DNA of 10,173 nt, from the NCBI GenBank assembly GCA_019751475.1, contig JAIENH010000789.1, forward strand, positions 1 to 10,173, given 5' to 3'. The notes under the pieces are model-generated. The model did not search any database and was not told the origin of the DNA. It worked only from the letters and a program-made list of their open reading frames with translations. Shown in pieces: positions 4,674 to 10,173 of this stretch. Every line of letters starts with the position of its first letter. The first letter of the stretch is position 1. This DNA is from Cyclobacteriaceae bacterium. Its GTDB lineage: Bacteria; Bacteroidota; Bacteroidia; Cytophagales; Cyclobacteriaceae. The translations under genes were made by a program, and so were the position numbers.

Positions 4674-7326
4674 GTTAAGACCATCTCCGATAGCCTTTCG
4701 TATCCTTCGATGGTTTTGCCCCGCTCAACTCTACGAAGAAATAGAAGGCGACTTGATCCAGAAATTTAGTCGCGATGTGAAAACATTTGGGGAGAGGAGG
4801 GCGAAGTGGAGATTGCTATGGAGTGTCATTTGGTTTTTCAGGCCGGGAATCATTTTACGAAATCAATCTAAACACATCATGCCCATGATACAGTTTCAAA
4901 ATAACCTCAAGATGGCTTTCCGTATTATGAGGAAAAATAAATTATTCTCGTCCATCAACGTATTCGGCTTGTCGGTGAGCATGGCGGCATGTCTGCTCAT
5001 TTTTCAGTACGCCTTTTTTGAGTTGAGTTATGACAAACAGTATTCACCCGATATTTATCGTGTTGGTTCGGTGTTGTTAGAGGATGGAGTCGAGAAATAC
5101 AAGAGCGCTATCACACCTGTTTGGGCAGCACCTTTAATAAAAGATGAACTGCCTGAAGTAGCCAAAGCTGTCAGAATAGTTTCCACGAGCAATTGGTTTG
5201 ATTGCACATTAGCGACAATTGATAAGGATGGATCAAAAATCTTCAATGAGAAGAAGGAATTCTACTTTGTCGATCCGTCTTTCACGTCCATGTTTCAGAT
5301 AAAATTTTTGAAAGGTGACAAAGATAAAGTATTGCTAAAGCCTTTTTCAATCGTGCTTTCATCGTCAGCAGCACAAAAATACTTTGGTGATGAAGACCCT
5401 CTTGGCAAAACGCTGAAGCTTCATGGGAGCTTTCAAACACACGACTACACCGTGACGGGCGTCATGGATAATTTTCCAATCAATTCTCATTTAGATGTTA
5501 ACATTCTCGCTTCCCTTAACTCGCTGCCAGATGCTATCGATGCCATAACATATATTCAATTTTCGCATCCAATAGACGTAAGACTTGTGGAGCAGCGAAT
5601 GAATGAGTTAGCTTCTCGACATTTTCCGAAGGTTAACAAAATGGAAAACAAAGTTATTCTTGAAAAGATCAACTCTATCCATCTTCATAGCACCCTGCAA
5701 GACCAACCTAAAATTCAGGGAAGTGCGACTACGGTTTATTTTCTAATGACAATAGGAATAGTTGTCTTGATCATGGCATGGATGAACTACTTCAACCTGA
5801 CCACATCGCGATCAATCGTAAGGGCAAAGGAAGTTGGAATCAGAAAAGTAGCAGGCGCAACGCGCCATGTGATAGGTGTTCAATTTCTGACAGAGACTTT
5901 TTTGATGAACGCTATTAGTTTTATTCTTGCGATCATCCTTTTCAGCTTGGTAGCACCAATCTTTTATACCTGGATTGGGCGACCCTATATTTCAATGTTT
6001 CCAATTTTCAGCTTGGTCGATAGCACAGAGTTGACATGGGTAATTGGGGTGTTCATACTTGGAGTATTTATTTCCGGATTTTTTCCCGCCCAACTCTTTG
6101 TAACGCTAAACCCAGTGAAAGTATTGAAAGGAAAGTGGCAGCTTCCACGAAAGGATTTTTCAGTACGGAAAACAATTTTGCTTTTTCAGTTTTTATGTAC
6201 AATAGTCTTAGCCATTGTTGTTCTGATCTTTCAGCAACAGTTTGCTTTCTTAAAGGAGCAGATGCTTGGCATCGATATAAAACGATCCATTGTATTGACT
6301 GCACCCGCTAATGTAGATTCCACGTATCTCCAAAAGCTTTCCGGCTTCAAGGATCTATTGAAATCACAAGCCGTTATCTATTCGGTGGCTACTTCAACAG
6401 ACGTTCCCGGCAACATGATTGGATCTGGCTGGGGCGGAGACATTATGAAGTCACCTGATGGTAGTGCAATCGGTTTTGGTATTAACGTGATTGACCCTGA
6501 CTTTATCAAAAGTTACCAACTCAAACTATTGGCAGGTCGCGATTTCTCGACAGTAGATTTTCCAGGTAAACGTTTCGGTGATAAGTTGGAACCGGTCATC
6601 ATCAATCGCAAAGGGGCTGAGGTACTGGGGCATAAAACCCCAGAGGAAGCAATTGGAGAAACAATCTATTGGGGGCTGCGCAAGGAGGCAAGCAAGTGCG
6701 TGATAGTGGGTGTAATTGAAGAATTTCACCAAGAGTCATTAAGAAAGGCAATTCAGCCGATGCTTTATACTGCCAACATGGGTCCATCGATGACGCTGAA
6801 ACTAACAGAGGGTGCTGATAAGAACATTCCTGAAGCAGTAATTCAAATAAAGCAAGCATGGCTTAATTTCTTTCCAAATAATGCATTTGATTATTTTCTC
6901 TTAGAAGATCGTTTCAATCAACAATATGATGATGATAAGCGTCTGGCTCGATTGCTCAATTTGTTTTGCGGACTTGCTTTCTCTATTTCAGGCCTTGGTT
7001 TGTTTGGGTTGTCATTGTTTTCGATAAACACGCGCCTGAAGGAAATCAGCCTCCGTAAAGTCTTAGGTGCTTCTGTTTTGAATCTAATAAGGCTTCTGAC
7101 AAAAGAATATCTTATACTAATTCTTATCGCTTCGTTTATTGCATTGCCGCTCGCCTACCTCGGAGTTCAAACGTGGTTGAGTGGCTTCGCTTTTCGAATA
7201 CAACTTACCGGGTGGCTCTTTTTCATTCCTGTTACTTTCATTCTGATCATTGCTTTGATTACGGTGAGCAGTCAGGCATTAGTAGCAGTGCTCAAAAATC
7301 CTGTAGATAACCTGAAGCATGAGTAA
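4666..7326 (+). CDS. Prefix-domain FtsX/MacB-type permease 2
   Basis: An 886-aa paralogue of permease 1. The prefix spans about residues 10-66 (ILRWFCPAQLYEEIEGDLIQ; DVKTFGERRAK; FFRPGIILRN). Membrane segments estimated by eye lie near 95-118, 356-378, 410-433, 455-480, 502-523, 763-787, 814-836 and 848-870. The two periplasmic MacB-like domains are about 119-355 and 524-762. Coupling motifs are KEVGIRKVAGAT (388-399) and KEISLRKVLGAS (792-803). The C-terminus, NPVDNLKHE, closely matches permease 1 (NPVESLKHE). Its ATG lies inside the last codons of permease 1 (8-nt overlap), which implies translational coupling in one operon. No ATP-binding motifs are present. It may pair with a sibling permease or with an ATPase encoded elsewhere. 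Confidence 0.9.
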   Translation: MNELRPSPIAFRILRWFCPAQLYEEIEGDLIQKFSRDVKTFGERRAKWRLLWSVIWFFRPGIILRNQSKHIMPMIQFQNNLKMAFRIMRKNKLFSSINVFGLSVSMAACLLIFQYAFFELSYDKQYSPDIYRVGSVLLEDGVEKYKSAITPVWAAPLIKDELPEVAKAVRIVSTSNWFDCTLATIDKDGSKIFNEKKEFYFVDPSFTSMFQIKFLKGDKDKVLLKPFSIVLSSSAAQKYFGDEDPLGKTLKLHGSFQTHDYTVTGVMDNFPINSHLDVNILASLNSLPDAIDAITYIQFSHPIDVRLVEQRMNELASRHFPKVNKMENKVILEKINSIHLHSTLQDQPKIQGSATTVYFLMTIGIVVLIMAWMNYFNLTTSRSIVRAKEVGIRKVAGATRHVIGVQFLTETFLMNAISFILAIILFSLVAPIFYTWIGRPYISMFPIFSLVDSTELTWVIGVFILGVFISGFFPAQLFVTLNPVKVLKGKWQLPRKDFSVRKTILLFQFLCTIVLAIVVLIFQQQFAFLKEQMLGIDIKRSIVLTAPANVDSTYLQKLSGFKDLLKSQAVIYSVATSTDVPGNMIGSGWGGDIMKSPDGSAIGFGINVIDPDFIKSYQLKLLAGRDFSTVDFPGKRFGDKLEPVIINRKGAEVLGHKTPEEAIGETIYWGLRKEASKCVIVGVIEEFHQESLRKAIQPMLYTANMGPSMTLKLTEGADKNIPEAVIQIKQAWLNFFPNNAFDYFLLEDRFNQQYDDDKRLARLLNLFCGLAFSISGLGLFGLSLFSINTRLKEISLRKVLGASVLNLIRLLTKEYLILILIASFIALPLAYLGVQTWLSGFAFRIQLTGWLFFIPVTFILIIALITVSSQALVAVLKNPVDNLKHE

Positions 7327-9952
7327 AGCAGGTCAATCGTGGGCCATTGGGCTTCTTCGCAGCTTCTGCCCTCCGCACCTGCTGGAAGAAGTCGAAGGCG
7401 ACTTGATTCAGAAGTATAATCGAGATGTGAAGGTGTTTGGAGAGAGGAGAGCGAAGTGGAAATTGGTGTGGAACGTGATTCGTTTTTTTAGGCCTGGAAT
7501 AATTCTTAGAAATAAATTTTCAACGGAACATAATCAGCTCCCCATGTTTAAAAACTATTTCATTACCAGCCTGCGCCATATCCGAAAGAGTAAAACGAAC
7601 TTTGCATTCAAGCTTGGCGGATTGTCACTGGCGATTTTCAGCTTTCTTGCGATTGCCATTTATGTGGCATTTCAACTTTCATTCGATACCTATCACATAG
7701 ATCATCAAAACATCTACCGTGTAAATTCCCAGCGGAAAGACAATGGTGTGGTGGAGAATTACGCCATCGCACCCCGTGCCCTTGGACCTATCCTTCAAAT
7801 GAATGTGCCCGAAGTTATTTCGATGGCTCGCGTTGGTTATGTCAATCACAATTATCTGCGCCTTGACAAAAATTTGTACGATTGCGAGGGGCTATTGGAG
7901 GCTGACACTTCATTGTTCAGCGTACTGACGTTTCAATTTATCAAGGGGAACACGAATGCGTTACATAAACCCAATAGTATTGCACTCACGCGCACCATGG
8001 CCAACAAACTCTTTGGAACTACCGATGTCTTGCAGCGTACCTTGGGTATCAATAATGATCCAAACTTGTATGAAGTTACGGCAGTTATTGAAGATACGCC
8101 CGCTAACTCGCACCTGTTTGCAAGCGCCATCGTCTCTATTCGCGATAAGTACGAATTTTCACTAACGAGTGTCGCAGACCCAGTTGCATTCGTTGACTAC
8201 GCATCAACACTTTTTGTTCGACTGTCGCAGCCCCCTAACGGGGGCTTCCTAAAAAAAGTTGAAACAGCACTGGAGCCATACATAAACAAATCAGACCGAG
8301 CTGAGTATGGATTCGGTATTTCGTTTCAGCCTATTGCCAATATCTATCTCGGTCCCGCTTACAGAAATGATTATTTTGGAAAGGGCAGCCCGGTTTATGT
8401 CTATGCCTTCTCGGTGCTTGGAATTCTCTTACTGATAGTAGCGGGCATCAACTATGTTAATCTTTCCATTGCTGATTTCAGCAGTCGCTCGCGCGAAACA
8501 GGCGTGCGTAAAGTGCTGGGCGCTCGTAGGCATCAATTGGTCACGCAGGTAACTATTGAGTCGCTGTTGTTTGCCATTATTTCGCTTTGCGTGGGAATAG
8601 GTCTGCTCTATTTACTGTTTCCTAAAATTTTAGAGTTGCTGGACGCTGATTTGCGTTTCGAGATGCTCTTGGAGCCTCATGTTTTAGTTATTGGCTTCGC
8701 TGGTATAGTCTCTTTACTTTTTTTCTCCACCTATTTTCCGGCCCGACAGGTTGCCAATACCGGAGTCATCCAAAACCTGAAATCAAAATCAGGCGGATAT
8801 AATTCATCGGTAAGTCAGATTTTGTTGTTTGGTCAATTCACCATTTCAGCTATTTGTCTATGCTTCACATTTATGGTTAGTCAACAAATTGGATTTATAC
8901 ATAACAAAGAATTGGGTTTTGATAGAAAGAACTTGCTTGTGCTCAGCTTGCCGCAGGATTTATTCACCGTGAAAAAAATGCAAACATTTAAACAAGAGAT
9001 CAAGCAAATTCCAGGAGTAACAAATGTTTCAAATAGTTCTTTCCGAATTGGCGGTGGTTATTGGAAGGACTGGTACTTTGTCGAACAAGAAGATAAGCAA
9101 GAAATGAAGCACGTAGAACTCTATGAAGTTTTCTCCGATGATGAATTATTCTCCACCCTGGGCATCAAACTATTGGATGGCCGGATATTTAACGCCAACA
9201 TCCCATCCGACAGCGGTGCGGCTTTTATTGTGAATGAATCTGCCGTGCGCGAGTTAGGGTGGAAGAATCCACTGGGCAAACGCATCTACACACATCCCGA
9301 AGAAAAAGGAAAATGGGATGGTACGATTGTGGGTATTGTGCCGGACATTAACATCAGTCCACTCTATGATAAAGTCAGGCCGCTGGTCATGCGATTACCT
9401 TGGACAAATGAGTATCCCGATGGTTTTATTTACGTGCGCCACCAAGGTGATGAAAAGGCGATAGTGAAATCCCTTGAAGAAAAGTATAAGGCTATTATGC
9501 CTGGATATCCGTTATTCTGCCGTGCTGTGGATGAACTATACAACAGCCGTCATCAAAAAGAGAGTAAGGCATTTGCTTCACTTCAATTTGGAACTTTGGT
9601 AATTATCCTGGTTTCCATGCTTGGCATTTTTTCAATGGCTGCCTATATATCCATCAAGCGCATGAAAGAGTTTGGTATTCGAAAGGTACTAGGCGCTTCC
9701 GTTACTCAGATTTTTTCACTGCACATGAACTACTTCGTTCGGCTCATGTTGTTCTCCAATCTGATTGCCTTGCCAATAGCCTATTGGCTTATCCAAAAAT
9801 GGCTGGAGACATTCGCCTATCGAATTGAGCTAAGCTATTGGCCTTTTTTGTTTGTGGGATTGGCTTCATTGCTGCTGGTAATTATATCTGGCAGCTTCTC
9901 AGCCTGGAAGTCTGGACGGATGAACCCGATTGATGTAATTAAAATGGAGTGA
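7319..9952 (+). CDS. Prefix-domain FtsX/MacB-type permease 3
   Basis: An 877-aa paralogue of the two preceding permeases. The prefix spans about 10-65 (LLRSFCPPHLLEEVEGDLIQ; DVKVFGERRAK; FFRPGIILRN). Membrane segments by eye lie near 98-120, 360-383, 412-434, 454-476, 499-521, 755-778, 807-829 and 840-863. Coupling motifs are RETGVRKVLGA (392-402) and KEFGIRKVLGAS (783-794). It starts within the last codons of permease 2 (8-nt overlap). Its C-terminus, NPIDVIKME, departs from the LKHE ending of the other two, and the next prefix ATG comes 1 bp after its TGA instead of overlapping. Its periplasmic domains are clearly diverged from those of the siblings, so it may handle a different ligand; this is inference. 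No ATPase partner is visible. Confidence 0.9.
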   Translation: MSKAGQSWAIGLLRSFCPPHLLEEVEGDLIQKYNRDVKVFGERRAKWKLVWNVIRFFRPGIILRNKFSTEHNQLPMFKNYFITSLRHIRKSKTNFAFKLGGLSLAIFSFLAIAIYVAFQLSFDTYHIDHQNIYRVNSQRKDNGVVENYAIAPRALGPILQMNVPEVISMARVGYVNHNYLRLDKNLYDCEGLLEADTSLFSVLTFQFIKGNTNALHKPNSIALTRTMANKLFGTTDVLQRTLGINNDPNLYEVTAVIEDTPANSHLFASAIVSIRDKYEFSLTSVADPVAFVDYASTLFVRLSQPPNGGFLKKVETALEPYINKSDRAEYGFGISFQPIANIYLGPAYRNDYFGKGSPVYVYAFSVLGILLLIVAGINYVNLSIADFSSRSRETGVRKVLGARRHQLVTQVTIESLLFAIISLCVGIGLLYLLFPKILELLDADLRFEMLLEPHVLVIGFAGIVSLLFFSTYFPARQVANTGVIQNLKSKSGGYNSSVSQILLFGQFTISAICLCFTFMVSQQIGFIHNKELGFDRKNLLVLSLPQDLFTVKKMQTFKQEIKQIPGVTNVSNSSFRIGGGYWKDWYFVEQEDKQEMKHVELYEVFSDDELFSTLGIKLLDGRIFNANIPSDSGAAFIVNESAVRELGWKNPLGKRIYTHPEEKGKWDGTIVGIVPDINISPLYDKVRPLVMRLPWTNEYPDGFIYVRHQGDEKAIVKSLEEKYKAIMPGYPLFCRAVDELYNSRHQKESKAFASLQFGTLVIILVSMLGIFSMAAYISIKRMKEFGIRKVLGASVTQIFSLHMNYFVRLMLFSNLIALPIAYWLIQKWLETFAYRIELSYWPFLFVGLASLLLVIISGSFSAWKSGRMNPIDVIKME

Positions 9953-9953
9953 A

Positions 9954-10033
9954 ATGAAGGCTGCCTTCCGTTTTTTACATGCTTTCTGCCCTCCTCACCT
10001 GCTGGAAGAAATCGAAGGCGACTTGATTCAGAA
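9954..10033 (+). pseudogene. Truncated prefix of a fourth permease
   Basis: An ATG 1 bp after the stop of permease 3 begins a frame whose first 26 codons encode a permease prefix (FRFLHAFCPPHLLEEIEGDL, then IQ). DNA identity with the prefix of permease 3 includes a 20-nt run covering the codons for EGDLIQ and ends near base 10033. The frame then stays open to the right edge but is only the reverse of toxin 3. No membrane or FtsX segments follow, so this is a permease gene cut by the toxin region, as at 1254-1370 but about 15 nt further into the prefix. Confidence 0.8.
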
Positions 10034-10173
10034 CTTGTTCAAGAAGTCACTTGGGGTAATAATCGATACTCCTCGAAATGGATTTAACGCAAGCAAATCC
10101 TTATCGCCCGTGATAATGCAGGCAGCTTTTGTAGCGACTGCCAATTCCAATAGCTTATTATCATCAGCATCGC
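10028..10173 (-). CDS. PIN-domain toxin 3, C-terminal part (cut by window edge)
   Basis: The reverse strand from the right edge to TGA (10028-10030) encodes 47 complete residues that match the C-terminal part of toxins 1 and 2. It has DADDN (equivalent of the CRDxKDx acids), then LLELAV, CIITGDKDLL with the last catalytic Asp, NPF, and a PSDFLNKF ending. It is therefore the third PIN toxin of the same family in this window. Its 5' part and its expected antitoxin lie beyond the edge. The final Phe codon and stop are read from bases that also belong to the truncated prefix on the other strand. The toxin end thus overlaps the prefix homology by about 6 nt. Confidence 0.8.
   Translation of the reverse strand, partial: DADDNKLLELAVATKAACIITGDKDLLALNPFRGVSIITPSDFLNKF

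Noticed and set aside
1..10173. CRISPR array, tRNA/rRNA genes, transposase or integrase
   Set aside because: No regularly spaced repeats, no cloverleaf or rRNA-like segment, and no recombinase motifs were seen on either strand, so any mobility of the cassettes would depend on host recombination or on genes elsewhere.

Overview
The window most likely comes from a member of the Bacteroidota, probably of the Cytophagales type. This is inferred from three things. The genes have AT-rich leaders with little Shine-Dalgarno signal. TAnnTTTG-type -7 boxes stand before the antitoxin genes. A PadR regulator sits beside very large FtsX/MacB-type permeases that carry a short conserved cytoplasmic N-terminal prefix. 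No species can be named from the sequence alone.

Layout, left to right. (1) 1-160: the 3' end of an unidentified gene, perhaps the last blade of a beta-propeller protein. (2) 161-286: an intergenic region with a small hairpin and the PadR leader. (3) 287-613: a compact PadR-family regulator. (4) 627-1241, minus strand: a PIN toxin and its small antitoxin. (5) 1254-1370: a truncated copy of the permease prefix, cut after its EEIE motif. (6) 1358-1972, minus strand: a second PIN toxin/antitoxin pair. (7) 1989-9952, plus strand: three tandem paralogous permeases of 894, 886 and 877 aa. The first two junctions overlap by 8 nt. (8) 9954-10033: another truncated permease prefix, cut after GDLIQ. 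(9) 10028 to the right edge, minus strand: the C-terminal part of a third PIN toxin.

The permeases are duplicated 4+4 transmembrane proteins with two MacB-like periplasmic domains and two FtsX domains. No ATPase gene is present. They resemble the duplicated 'orphan' permeases known next to PadR genes; a function in drug, peptide or lipid export, or in envelope stress, is only guesswork. PadR probably controls them, but about 1.4 kb of opposite-strand toxin-antitoxin DNA now separates it from the first permease.

The most interesting signal is the repeated link between PIN toxin-antitoxin cassettes and the permease prefix. Both complete cassettes have the antitoxin start 12-16 bp from a divergent prefix start, under a similar -7 box placed 4 nt before the antitoxin ATG. 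Two of the three toxins end against or inside a truncated prefix. A second notable signal is a 27-bp palindrome (2113-2139) that appears to be inserted in frame into the prefix of the first full permease.
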